NCBI GenBank assembly: GCA_030015575.1
Contig: CM057338.1
Location: 307,089,827 to 307,153,826, forward strand
Source of the DNA: Agapanthus africanus
Taxonomy: Eukaryota; Streptophyta; Magnoliopsida; Asparagales; Amaryllidaceae
Direction of reading: 5' to 3'
Length of the DNA stretch: 64,000 bases
The translations under genes and the position numbers were made by a program. The notes under the pieces are model-generated. The model was not told where the DNA came from and made no database searches. It worked only from the letters and a program-made list of their open reading frames with translations. This document shows positions 53,492 through 64,000 of this stretch, piece after piece. Within the stretch, counting starts at the first letter, position 1, and every line of letters begins with the position of its first letter.

Positions 53492-56400
53492 ACAACAACA
53501 AAAATCGATCTTAGGATTCATCCCTCTCATGAAAGGTTCATACTTTTATGAGAGATCGATCCTAAGATTCAAGATTTTCATCGATGGATGTTTTGACATG
53601 CATGATAAAATAGAAGCCTATGCTTCTTGAATAATTGAGTCTGATAAAAGATCATAAAATTGAATATATCACTCATATACATCATAAAATAAAAGAACAG
53701 AAGACATAGTCTTTTCTTGAAAGTTTTAACTTTCTGATGAGCAGTGCGCACTTGACCGTAGGTCACACTTAAAAAGAAGTTTGCCCATACAGAAGTGCGC
53801 ACATAAGTACTTAATGAATATAATGCTTCTAGAAAGGTATGCATCACGTGATACTCACGTATGCGCAAATGGAACATATCACCCTTCAATACATACGCAC
53901 ATAGAAATTTGACCTAACAAAAAGCGCAAACATGTAATATGCACGTGTGCAGCCCCTCATGAGAACAAACAAGTGTACATCATATATAAGACACATGTGC
54001 ATATGCGCACTTGGACCAGCAAACTTTTGCTTGAACACTTAGTTAAAATAAACTAAGTATGGAAACTTATGCTTCTCATCTGTGATCCTATGATCAAGTA
54101 GACAGCTTTATTTAAGTTGATGTTAATGTAAAACAAGATTAACGATCCTTAATCATATTACCTAAGTTGATCTTAGTCCCATGTACGACTAACGATCTTT
54201 AGTCATATTATCTAAGTCAATCTTAATCTCATAAATGACTAACGATCCTTATACCATATCACCTAAGTTGATCTTAGTCTCATATACGACTAAGAACCCT
54301 TAAATATATTTTCTAAGTTGATCTTACTCCCATATATGACTAACGATTCTTAGATCAAAACAAATACCCCTAAAACTGATGGACCTCATTCATATGAGAA
54401 ATGCTACCTAAGTTCAAACCCAAATCTAATATGTACGGATTTAGACTAATACGCGCCCTTCGGGCAACTATATATATTAGTCACCGTATATAATCTAAGG
54501 GCAACCCAAAATAAACAAACCATACAACACACGAAGATTTCTGGAGTAGAGAAAGTTATCACGTAGCGATAACGTAATTAACTGCAGAGGCTTGCGCCTG
54601 TAGAAAAAGCATCCCCACAATCAAAAACCCATCATCATTGAGGGGAAATCTGATAGTTCAGCTAAATCGGCCGCATCCATCCAACCTCCGATATACGGTA
54701 CCATAAATCAACTTGGTAGCCCTTGTTTGTCAATACCGACTCTTGTATACAATCCCATTGGACGTGCCAGAATCTGTTTACCGCCGGAAAAGAGACTGAA
54801 ACGCGGGAAGCATGCCTAGCTTGAATACGGAGGCAGATACTATATGAAACATATTCATCCACATCTTCGAAGATATTAGGTTGATTTATGGCACCGTATA
54901 TCGGAAGTTTGGATGGATATGACCGATTTAGCTGAACTATCATATTCCCCCTCAATGATAAAGGGTTTTTGATTGTGGGGACGCTTCCCCTGCAGTTAAT
55001 TACGTTATCACCACATGATACTTTCTCTACTCTAGAAATCTTCGTGAGTTGTGTTATAGTTTGTTTATTTTGGGTTGTCCTTGGATTGTATATGAAGACT
55101 AATATGCAGAGCACGGACTAATCCAAATCCGTACATATTAGATTTGGATTTGAACCTAGATAGCATTTCTCATATGAATGAGGTCCATCAGTTCTAGGGG
55201 AATTGGTTTTGATATAAGAATCGTTAGTCATATATGGGACTAAGATCAACTTAGAAGATTTGGATAAGGATCTTTAGTCGTATATGGGACTAAGATCAAC
55301 TTAGGTAACAGTGAGTATATGGGCTCAATTAATCATTTGATCACATATAAATCATAATTCTCCATACTTAGCATATTTTGGCTAAGTTCTAAACTTTGGC
55401 TTGCCATGAGGTTCGCTTACCATGGCTAGTCCATGGATAGTATACGGTAGTCAATTTGGTGATAGGCCGCATGGCAGAATACCGGTTTAAGGATATAGCG
55501 GTCCATCTTTCAGCTTGCGCTCCCGTATATATCACGTGGCGAAGTGCATGATGCTAACATTTAAAAGGGGTGTGCCTAATATTGGGATGTGATTCAATTT
55601 GAAGGCATTTATATTTCCTCCAAAAATATATGCATCTACATATATGTATGCTTTCATAAAACCGGGGCTCATTGTCTTTTATCTGATGGTGCGCACGTCT
55701 GTATGAAGTGCGCTTCAATATGAAGTGCGCATCTATATGGGATGTGCTTCAATGTATGGGGTGCACATCTGTTTGGGATGTGCGTCTATATAGGGTTAAA
55801 ACACTCACTATCTTAATGAAATTTCATATCTTTCAAGAAATTGGAACGGGGAAGGACTCGGTTGTTGGGACCCGACACCTCTCTGAAGACGCTGAGAAAT
55901 TACAACGGCATATTTCATAGGTGTAGAAGGATGTACCCTTGAACCAAATCCCATACATGAAGAAAGAGAACATGTCGAAAAATGGCGAACATATATTTTA
56001 TCTCAGGATCGTTGGTTGTATATAAGACTAAGATCAACTTAAAATTTGGCTAAGGGTCGTTAGTCGTATTTGGGACTAAAGTCAACTTAGAAATGGGACT
56101 AAAGTCAACTTAGAAATATGGACCAAGGATCGTTAATTCTATTTTAGATTAAGATCAACTTAGATAATATTGTCTGTTTGATCATAGGATCACATATGAG
56201 AAGCATAGGGTTCTATACTTAGTTTATTTTAACTAAGTGTTCAAGCAAAAGCTTGTTGTCCATGTACGACATTTAGGATGCGCATGTGTATATCACGTAG
56301 TGCGCACTCGCTTGTAGTCAGGGGCTGCGCACATGCATATTACGTGATTGCTCACCTCTTCATAAGTCCAAATTTCCATCTGCGCATGTATAGATTCTCA

Positions 56401-56913
56401 TATGTTCAAAAGTCAACATTTTTCATTGTGCACACGTGCATGTCACGTGATGCGCACATCTCCAGAGACATTATTTTCCCTCATGCACACACGTACATAT
56501 CACGTGATGCGCAAGTCTGCATAGACAATTTTCTTATAGGTGCGCTCTAGGGTAAGGTGCGCATGGTTTAAACATAAAGTTTTAGCTTTCAAGAAAAAAC
56601 ATAAGTTTATGTGCATTGATTTTTGAGTGCATATATGGTGCGCATCAATATTTTATGAAGGTTTATGTTCTTCATAAAGAGTCACAACTCAAGATAAGCG
56701 AAAGTTTCTATCTTTTACGTGTCGAAACACTTATTTTATTTTATAAGAGGTCTTTTCTTCAAGTCTTGGATCGCATGATCGATCTCTCATAAAAAGTCGA
56801 AACTTTATCATGAAGAGAGACCGGACATAAAATCTTTTGATCTTGTTTAATGAATCGATGGATTCAACAAAAAGCAAAAACTTTTATCATAAAGCCAAAA
56901 CTTTTTAAAAAGG
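53492..56913. mobile_element. 3.4-kb inverted pair of Tat-like LTRs inserted in the copia integrase
   Basis: CGAGAACCAT is present on both sides (53482-53491 and 56914-56923), whereas an intact copia gene has it once. The left arm (to 54718) is a plus-strand LTR related to that of element A, with ATCTTAG-type repeats, a GCGCCCTTCGGGC stretch and a CGGCCGCATCCATCC stretch. The right arm (54775 onward) is the same LTR on the minus strand. Between them lies the LTR end, GATTC spacer and PBS TGGCACGTCCAATGGG on the minus strand (54769-54751). The arms pair over more than 1 kb with many mismatches. A hairpin ATCTTAGGAT/ATCCTAAGAT lies near the left end (about 53509-53574), with a counterpart at the right. 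No gene is carried. Confidence 0.75.
54130..54350 (+). repeat. 40-bp repeats in the left inverted LTR
   Basis: Five units of CTAAGTTGATCTTAGTC(C/T)C followed by ATATACGACTAACGATCCTTA-type sequence. The same unit occurs in the LTR of element A (570-670) and, inverted, at 55210-55300 and 56010-56170. Confidence 0.85.
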
Positions 56914-57545
56914 CGAGAACCATGTTAAAAGAAAATTCTTTACCGAAATATTTTTGGGCTGAAACAGTCAATACTGCTTATTACATTTTGAATCGAATTT
57001 CGTTACGAAAATTTCTGAAGAAAATCTCATGAGTTATTTTATGGAAATAAGCCATCCATAAAATATTTTAAATATTTGGCTAAAAATACTTTGTTTTAAA
57101 TACTTTGGATAATTTGGGTAAATTCAATTCTAAAAGTGAAGAAGGCATCTTTCTTGGTTATTCCCTAACTAGCAAAACATATAGAATATTTAACAAAAGG
57201 ACTCAAACTATTGTAAATGTATTGGTGAATTTTGACGAGTCTAACATTCCTATCAAGGAAAGTGCTAGTTCTGATGATGCAGATATAGATGACGGATTGC
57301 AAGAGATGAGTATAAAGGATGATGCGACGAAAGATCCAAAAGAAGACAAACAAACTGTTGATATACATCAAGAGCTTCCTAAGCATTGGTGCTTCAAGAA
57401 AGATCAGCCAAAAGAGCAGATTATTGGTAATGTCGAACAGAGAGTTGTTACTCGTTTTTCTAATTTTTTTAGCTGTCTAAACTTGGCATTTATTTTCAAA
57501 ATCGAGCCTAAAACTTTTAAAGAAGCCGAGTTATATAGTGATTGA
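56914..57545 (+). pseudogene. Copia integrase, second half
   Basis: Resumes with ARTMLKENSLPKYFWAETVN, the direct continuation of the first half. After a frame break near 57030 comes the C-terminal KSEEGIFLGYSLTSKTYRIF segment, typical of copia integrase tails, then an acidic linker to RT. Confidence 0.88.
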
Positions 57546-57554
57546 ATTTTTGCT

Positions 57555-58408
57555 ATGCAAGAAGAGTTGGTACAATTCGAAAGGAATCAAGTATGGCAAT
57601 TTGTGTTTAGACCCAATGATAGACCAGTGGTTGGTATTAAGTGGGTGTTTAGGAACAAGCTTGACGATTATGGTAATATGGTTAGAAACAAAGCACGGCT
57701 GCGTAAGGTTATAGCCAAGTTGAAGGAATTGATTACGAAGAGACTTACGCTCCCGTAGCCAGACTTGAAACTATTCAAATTCTATTGGCTTCTGCTTGTT
57801 ACAAGAATTTCAGTCTTTTTCAAATGGATGTAAAGAGTGCGTTTTTAAATGGTAAAATAGAGGATGAAGTTTTTGTGGAACCTCCCGGTTTCGAAGATCA
57901 TCAATTTCCTAATCATGTATTTAAACTCTATAAAACGTTATATGGTCTCAAACAAGCTCCTAGAGCTTGGTTTGAGCGTTTAAGTGCATTTTTACTAAAT
58001 ATCGGTTTTTCAAAAAGAATTGTTAATAAAACGCTCTTTACAAAATATAAAGATATTTTGTTAGTGCAAATTTATGTAGACGATATTATTTTTTGATTCA
58101 CTAACGAAGGTTTTTGTCGAGAGTTCATCAAATCAATGCAGGATGAGTTCGAGATGAGCATGATGGGCGAACTAAGCTATTTGGGCAAACTAAGCTATTT
58201 CCTTAGACTCCAAATACGGCAAACTAAAGATGAAGTTTTTATAAACCAAGAAAAGTACACAAAGGAGTTAGTCAAGAAATTCGGTTTAGAAAGCTCACGT
58301 ACGTACGACACGTTTATGCTTACAACGGTTAAGCTATTAAAGGACGAAAAAGGTAAGAGTATAGGTAAGACTCTATATCGAAATATGATAGTAGCTTGCT
58401 TTATTTAA
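57555..58408 (+). pseudogene. Copia reverse transcriptase, broken
   Basis: Three overlapping or shifted frames. One has WQFVFRPNDRPVVGIKWVFR (57555-57758). A second has FQMDVKSAFLNG with the first catalytic Asp, LYGLKQAPRAWFERL and YVDDIIF (57785-58096, the copia YVDD box). A third has MMGELSYLG...FLRLQIRQTKDEVFINQEKY (58136-58408), with an eight-residue local duplication LSYLGKLSYF. A stop follows YVDDIIF (TGA 58097). Confidence 0.92.
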
Positions 58409-59032
58409 CGGCTAGTCGTCCGGATACTATATTTAGTATTTGTCTGTATGTGCGTTTTCAGTCTGATCCTAAAGAATCGCACCTTTCTGCTGTTAGACGT
58501 ATTTTGAAATACTTGAAAGGGACGATTAATTTAGGACTTTGGTATCCGAAAAACAATAACTTTTCTTTGACTTGTTATTCGGATGCTGATTATACAGGCA
58601 GTCCAGTAGATTGCAAGAGCACTAGTGGTACTTGCCATCTACTTGGCAACTATCTTGTCTTGTGGATTTTAAAGAAACAAAACTTAGTTGCTTTGTCCAC
58701 GGCCGAGATAGAATACATCATTGCCGGTGCATACTGTGTACAAACACTTTGGATGATATACACTTTAAACGATTATGACGAACATTTTTCAAAAATTCCA
58801 ATTTTGTGCGACAACACTAGTACTGTGCATATGACTAAAAACACGGACCAACACTCAAAGACTAAGCATATTAATATTCGCTATCACTTTTGGCGCGATC
58901 ATTATCACAAGGGCGATATTATTCTATGTGCCAACCGAATATCAATTGGCAGATATCTTCACAAAACCCTTGGATAAGGCTCGCTTTGCTACAATTCGAG
59001 GATGCCTGAATTTAATAGACATAGATGCATGA
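58396..59032 (+). pseudogene. Copia RNase H and end of pol
   Basis: YLTASRPDTIFSICLYVRFQ, then CYSDADYTGSPVDCKSTSGT, ALSTAEIEYIIAGAYCVQTL and KTKHINIRYHFWRDH are the standard copia RNase H blocks with catalytic Asp and Glu. One frame runs to 58977. A shift near 58940 restores the usual end (DIFTKPLDKARFATIRGCLN) up to the TGA at 59030-59032. Confidence 0.92.
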
Positions 59033-59801
59033 TTTCATGGTGTTTTGGTGTTATTTTTGTGAGATTTGGATGTTGTTTGATGGCTTGAAAAAATAATTTT
59101 ATGAAACTTGAGACTAACATTTCTTGGATTTCGATGTGTTTTGATATGATCTAAGGCAACTTCTAGGTTCACTTTGCCAAACGGCTTCTGCAACCCTTTA
59201 GGGGAACTCGGTTATGGATTTCGTTATTTATAACGAATCCTACTCATGAATCTAGCAGAGATGTTTCAGAATACTTAACGGGATATTCGATACATCAAGT
59301 GAGAAATGAAGTTAAACGATCAAAATCACGTTTTCAATGAGTTTTGATAGTAAAAATGATTTTCAAAACCTAATATTATATTTTTATTAAGTCTCTAATG
59401 CTGAGAAGTCGATAAGAAAACGAGAGTACGCTTAATTTCCTTGATATGTCATGTTTCAGCCTTTGAGCCATCTCAAATTTCTTTGAGCCGCCTCAAAAGC
59501 TCTTCTAAAATTTTTTATGACATTCTGAACATGTATGTTTTTGAGCCGTCTCTAACCCATGTTGAGCCGTCTTAAAACTTGAATCCTGTTCTTGTTTGAG
59601 CTATGTTCGTATGAGTCGGCTCAACAATTTTTGAGCCGTCTCATTCTTTTCTTTCAGCAGATTTTCAACCCTATATAAACCGGTCTCACATCTCTTTCTC
59701 TCTCAAGCTGTCTCTTCCCTTTCGAAACCAAAACCTTAACACCCAAAATCTTCAATCTTTGGACCAAAATCTTTCAATTTTGATCGATTTCTCTCGATCA
59801 C
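59033..59801 (+). other. Pol to env-like spacer with TGAGCCG motifs
   Basis: Non-coding. It contains six copies of a short palindromic motif of the TTGAGCCGTCTCAA type between 59462 and 59642. A short pyrimidine-rich stretch with a TATATAAACC site (about 59672) precedes the env-like ATG. Confidence 0.6.
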
Positions 59802-61290
59802 ATGGCTCCTAAAAGGAAGAAACCCACTGCAAAGTCGAAGAAACCCCTAATTGATATCAAGTCTGCTTCCAATGAACAAGGTGATGCTCAGCCACGTCAA
59901 TCCAAACGCTTACACCTTGCTCCTGGCACAGGCGGTGTGAACTTCAAGCAGCTTGTGAAGAAGCCTCCAATAACCGTTCCTATACATAAATATAATCTTC
60001 AATCATGGACATCCACTCTTTCGACACCAAACCCAACACCCTCTGCGTCTCCTGCTCCCTTGTCATCTCTGCCCACTGTTTTTCATACTCCTCTTCATAT
60101 GCTTGATCACATTACCATAAGCAAGATCATTTCAATTTCTTTAAGGTTAATTTACATCGCAAAATGTTAACTGGATCAGTGATCAATTTTGATGGGTTAG
60201 ATGAATGGAATGCTAAATCTTTGCTTGAGTATCAGGGCTGGATGGATTTTCTTTCGCTTGATTATACAATGTATCCTTACGGCGATGTGTTTTTGCTAAT
60301 TTAACTTGTGATCCCCAATCACCTAAAACTCTTAGTTCTTAGTTCCATTGTGCTTTCACCTTTGATCCCGAGACTTTGGGTAATATCTTGCATATCCCTA
60401 ATTCTGGTCTCGATATCTATGACTACACTCTCTCTTCGTTTCCCTCGTATCCTGAAAACGAAAGTCCCACAACAGCCTCATTTCTGATCCATAACAATGC
60501 TGCTCTTATTGACTCTGAGATTTTAGATCCCATGACTTCTTGTGCCCGCCTTGTCGCCAAAATTCTTAGTTTTTGCATTCTTCCCAAGGTAGGAAGTCGT
60601 CACAAGTATACCGGTTGCCACAAACTACTTGTCTATTGTATTATCAAAAAGCTTCGCATCAATCTTCCACTGTTTCTTTGCAAGCATGTGTTTTATCTTG
60701 TAAATGCTCACAACACACTTGCCTACGGAAAAATCATCACTCGAATTCTTAATCATTTTGATATTTCCGTTAACAAGTTCCCGATCCAAGTCTCCGAGAA
60801 ACCCTTCACAAAATACAATGTGAAGTTCATGAATATCACTCCTGATGAATCTGTCGTTCCCAATGATGTTGTTGATTCTGACTCCTCACCTTCCAAGGCG
60901 GAACCCGCTTTTGTTCCCGAACCTTCTACGTCTACTCCACCTCCTACTCACACCGATGAGCACTTTCCTCACAGATCCTATTCCTGATGATGCTCCTCCT
61001 CGCTTCGATGAGCCTACTTTTATTCTTTCTGACTTTAAGCGATACCTTCTTCATAAGGTAGATGTACTTGAAGCTCATCTTTCTAATAGGCAAATTGAAT
61101 CTGAGAATCGTATGAATACTTTCATAGCTGATTTCTTTGCTGTGAACCCTTCTCATTCCACCCCCTTTTTCCTATTCCTAATTTGAATGGACCCCCTACT
61201 TATCCTACTCCTCCGTCTCCACGTAACATCTTTCCACCGCGTACACGTGTTCCTAAGACCTCGACTGATCCAGCTACTCCCGTGTCGTAG
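59802..61290 (+). pseudogene. Env-like region of the copia element, frameshifted
   Basis: The start MAPKRKKPTAKSKK is basic and nuclear-localisation-like. Other frames then give SLLEYQGWMDFLSLDY (60164-60305) and, from 60376, PNSGLDIYDYT...ILSFCILPKVGSRHKYTGCH...LVYCIIKKLRINLPLFL. This order is familiar from the ORF following pol in SIRE/Maximus elements, called env-like by position. I see no signal peptide or clear membrane anchor, so a viral envelope function is not supported. The C-terminal part is Pro/Ser-rich. The frame breaks at least three times. Confidence 0.65.
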
Positions 61291-61669
61291 TACTTCCATG
61301 ATGGTAACTATTGGAGCGTAGTCATGATAGTTTTTATGGTTTTTGTTTTAGTTGAAAACAATGTGGTGTAATATTTTTTATGGTTGAAACAATGGTGGTT
61401 TAGATGTTATGTTTTCAAAACAATTTGGATGTAATATTTTTTGGTTGTGATGTTGGCGATGATGATACTTTGGTGGTTATGCTATGCATATTTTGGTTTT
61501 GTGAATATACTTTGGTGGTTATGCTATGCTATGCATAAATTCCTATATATTTATATGGATATTGAATTCAGGGGAAGTTTGTTTTGTTTTTCAAGCGTTC
61601 TTACATTTGATTATATCTCAACACCGTTTTCTGTAAATAGGTTTTGTCAAATATGAAAAAATAGGAGAT
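61291..61669 (+). other. 3' untranslated region and polypurine tract of the copia element
   Basis: Two copies of CTTTGGTGGTTATGCTATGC-type sequence (about 61468 and 61510). GAAAAAATAGGAGAT at 61655-61669 is the polypurine tract directly before the LTR. Confidence 0.75.
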
Positions 61670-62933
61670 TGTTGATCTTATTGGGTAACAAATACTCACC
61701 TTAGTTCTGATATTAGACAAAACACTATTTAACTATTTCACATTGACGATGCTTGTAGTTGTGTTTTATGTTTTCAGTGCGAGAGGCATAACTGGTAAAG
61801 CTATATCGAAGAAAAAGAACAAGTATAGCGATATCGAAGAGCAAGAGTATATGAATATGGATTCACAAGACATACAGATGAAGAAATCAAAAGAACGAGC
61901 TTCGGTGATATTATAGAGAAAAGGCGACAATGGCAACGATGGGTTATCAAGACAACGAGTTAAAGCATCAAAAGGATATAACTTAGAGATGAAGACTTAA
62001 GCGATTCAGAGAACGAGCCACAAAGGAGTAAAGCATGTAATTTTCTTTTTTATTGAGTCGTGGGTCATCTCGTATAAGTCACACGGTTTTTAACTTTCAA
62101 AATCTTTCAAATATTTGTGATATCAGTTCTTGAGCCAGCTCATGTCCTGAAAAGCCGTCTCAAAATGTCCTTTGATCCCTTCTTTTTCTTCTTGTTGCCT
62201 TGAGCCGGCTCATATCATGAAGAACCGTTTCAAGTGGATTCCTGTAACTCCAATTTTTCTCTGTTGACATGAGACGGCTCATATTACTTTGAGCCGGCTC
62301 AACTTTGATCTTGAGACGGCTCATGCTCTTTTTGAGCCGGCTCAATATATTGCATGCACTTGATAATTTTATACTGTTGGTATGAGACGACTCATACTTA
62401 TTTGAACTGGCTCAATCTGTGACCGTTTGAAATCCTTGAATTTCGACTTGACCAATTTATTTCCAGTTTTGTGGGATTCTTTCTCAACTCTTTATATACT
62501 GCCTCGGTCAAGAAAATAAAAAAATACTTGTGAATATTATTTTTATCTCTTTTGCTCTCAGTTGTGATCATCATCATCTTCATCAAAGTTTTTGAAACCT
62601 TAGATTGTCACCGGGTTTATTTTCATTTAGGTTTTTCGAAAGTTTTTCATTTTTAATTTCTTGCAAAGGATTTTCTAAACTGTTTTGAATCTCTTGTCTT
62701 TGCAAAGATCTTGATCTCTCATTTTAAATTCTTTATAGATCTGTTGAGATCAAAAAGTGATTTAACTTGACTTTATCAAATACCTTAATTCTCTTGGTTT
62801 AAAAATTGTGATTGATTCATATACGAGATTAGGAGTTGGTTTGGGTTACTTGTGTTGTAATTGAAATCCGGTAAAGATTTTCTACCAAGTTGTAAACCCG
62901 GTGGAGGTTGTAAAATCCTAAAACTTCGATACA
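61670..62933 (+). repeat. 3' LTR of the copia element
   Basis: Begins TGTTGATCTTATTGGG after the purine tract. TATATACTGC near 62492 is a possible TATA region. It probably ends at ACA 62931-62933. No partner LTR lies in the window, so the right edge is tentative. Confidence 0.7.
62130..62415 (+). repeat. Palindromic TGAGCCGGCTCA motifs in the copia LTR
   Basis: About ten copies within 290 bp: TGAGCCGGCTCA (62210, 62290 and 62333, perfect 12-bp palindrome) and variants TGAGACGGCTCA, TGAGCCAGCTCA, TGAGACGACTCA and TGAACTGGCTCA. Related copies lie before the env-like region. Confidence 0.85.
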
Positions 62934-62940
62934 ATAATAA

Positions 62941-62948
62941 TGGTATCA
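62941..62948 (+). other. PBS-like TGGTATCA
   Basis: The first eight bases of the usual tRNA-Met primer site (TGGTATCAGAGC) occur seven bases after the presumed LTR end. This would be expected after a 5' LTR, not a 3' LTR. It may be chance. Confidence 0.35.
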
Positions 62949-62949
62949 A

Positions 62950-63440
62950 TTTAATTTTTTTTCTCAAATAAAATTATTATTTTTATTATTAGAGTTTAAT
63001 ATTTTTAGTTAAGATAAAACATATAATTATGGTTTTCTAAATTTGTTAATTAAATGATAATTAATATTTAGAAATTGTTTTCAAATAGTATCATATTTTA
63101 ATATGCTTATAATATTTTATTTTCTACTTTAGTTTTGTAACTAAATAGATAATAATAGTATGATTGTTTTAACAAAATATATTTAATATTTAAGTTTGTT
63201 TGATAACTTATTAAACACTTATTTTAATTTGCATCTAATATATTTTCAAATATTAATTTATGTAACCAAATATATTATAGTTGTCTAAGTAGTTATGATA
63301 GTTAATATTTAGAAAGTTGTTTTGCTAGGTCTAGTATTATTTTATCTCTTTTAAACCAACCTTAATCTATTTATACAACCATATCATATTTTAAATTGAT
63401 CTTTACATTTTTCTCCCTAAATAAAGCTATACTTATTTTA

Positions 63441-63501
<61 letters not shown>

Positions 63502-64000
63502 CCAAACAACCTTTACAAACTCCCATATAATTTAATTTTTTTAACAGTATTTGTATCTCTTCAAATATATTTCTCTCTTCTCAATATTTTATTCTCCTTC
63601 CTTATAACTTTACATATATTCATTATCATCTCTCTCCTCATATAAATCAACATTTTCTCTCTTTCCCATCACAATATTTTCTTCTTCTTCAAAATTAGCC
63701 GAGCCATCAAAACTTGGAGTTGCACTTCGTGTCGTCATGTTTATCCGTCTCCGAGACAAGTACTCTTACTACTTTATTTTTAGTCGATGCAACATCAGTG
63801 AATCTCTCAACTGTTGCTGATAAATAATATTATCATACAAATTATGTATATAACTATTTATATCCACATTGTATGTATATATAATCTTCGTTCATATTGA
63901 TATATTATATTCTTAATGTATTATTATTGTTTTATATAAAATTTCATGTGATCATATTTACTTAACTAATATATAATATAAATTTAAACTCATATTGCTT
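62950..64000 (+). mobile_element. Partial LTR of the solo-LTR family, opposite orientation, cut by the window end
   Basis: The reverse complement of about 51650-50340 of the solo LTR aligns here. For example, the TAGCCGAGC and CTCCGAGACAAGTACTCTTAC regions (63697-63767) match 50470-50550. TATAAATC at about 63641 is the likely TATA box of this LTR in plus orientation. The first ~50 bases of the LTR are missing at the junction with the copia LTR. A long (AT)n run lies at 63442-63499. Confidence 0.8.
63442..63499. repeat. (AT)n microsatellite
   Basis: About 29 uninterrupted AT dinucleotides. Confidence 0.95.

Larger units (their letters stand above)
52473..62933 (+). mobile_element. Decayed Ty1/copia element (SIRE/Maximus-like), 5' end missing
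   Basis: Domain order protease, pre-integrase, integrase, RT, RNase H is the copia order (integrase before RT). An env-like region follows pol, as in SIRE/Maximus elements. The 3' LTR starts at 61670 after a purine tract. The 5' LTR and most of gag are absent; the left edge abuts the end of another LTR at 52472. Coding frames are broken many times, and the integrase is split by an insertion (53492-56913). Confidence 0.88.

Noticed and set aside
53492-56913. A complete Tat element inside the copia integrase
   Set aside because: No gag-pol interior; only LTR sequence in both orientations and a short leader with the PBS.
59802-61290. A true viral envelope gene
   Set aside because: No signal peptide or convincing membrane anchor; named env-like by position only, and the frame is broken.

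Overview
This window is nuclear DNA of a flowering plant, most likely a eudicot. It is almost entirely transposable-element sequence. The evidence is a set of plant LTR-retrotransposon lineages (Ty3/gypsy Tat, Athila-like and chromovirus-like LTRs, and a Ty1/copia element with an env-like region), a Helitron 3' terminus, and fragments of plant F-box and Ku80 genes. No intact cellular gene, rRNA, tRNA or CRISPR array was found. The species cannot be named from the sequence.

Region 1 (1-35801) is one very large Tat-lineage Ty3/gypsy retrotransposon, called element A here. Its 5' LTR is cut by the window start. It runs LTR, primer-binding site, upstream ORF, gag, protease, RT, two RNase H domains and integrase (to 10508). 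Then comes a non-coding hairpin and tandem-repeat zone (17603-20300), an antisense, apparently spliced gene for a plant-mobile-domain (PMD) protein (31261 down to 20487), and a palindrome-rich 3' LTR ending at 35801. Two Athila-like, apparently non-autonomous elements are nested inside it. B1 (10955-17597, TSD AAACC) sits downstream of pol. B2 (23686-30258, TSD CCATG) splits the PMD gene. Both carry the same unfamiliar ORF of about 670 codons and no gag, RT or integrase.

Region 2 (35802-44835) is the right-hand part of a Helitron. It ends in a GC hairpin followed by CTAG|T. It holds repeated 0.2-0.3 kb AT-rich blocks, a proline-rich two-repeat coding fragment and a three-exon F-box pseudogene. 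Element A appears to be inserted in it, so the Helitron's other end would lie left of the window.

Region 3 (44836-52472) holds a decayed Ku80 exon, AT-rich repeats, and an old minus-strand LTR into which a complete 3.2-kb solo LTR (48492-51707, TSD AAGCT) has inserted.

Region 4 (52473-62940) is a decayed Ty1/copia element missing its 5' end. It has protease, integrase, RT and RNase H fragments, a downstream env-like region as in the SIRE/Maximus group, and a 3' LTR. Its integrase is split by a 3.4-kb insert made of two Tat-like LTRs in inverted orientation. The window ends (62950-64000) in an opposite-strand partial copy of the solo-LTR family.

The most unusual signal is structural. Element A carries several arrays of short hairpins in which the loop is conserved while the two arms vary together (17604-20252, 18226-18370, 31560-34390). 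The 3' LTR also holds about a dozen paired CACGTG dyads. The antisense PMD gene is far better preserved than the sense gag-pol genes.
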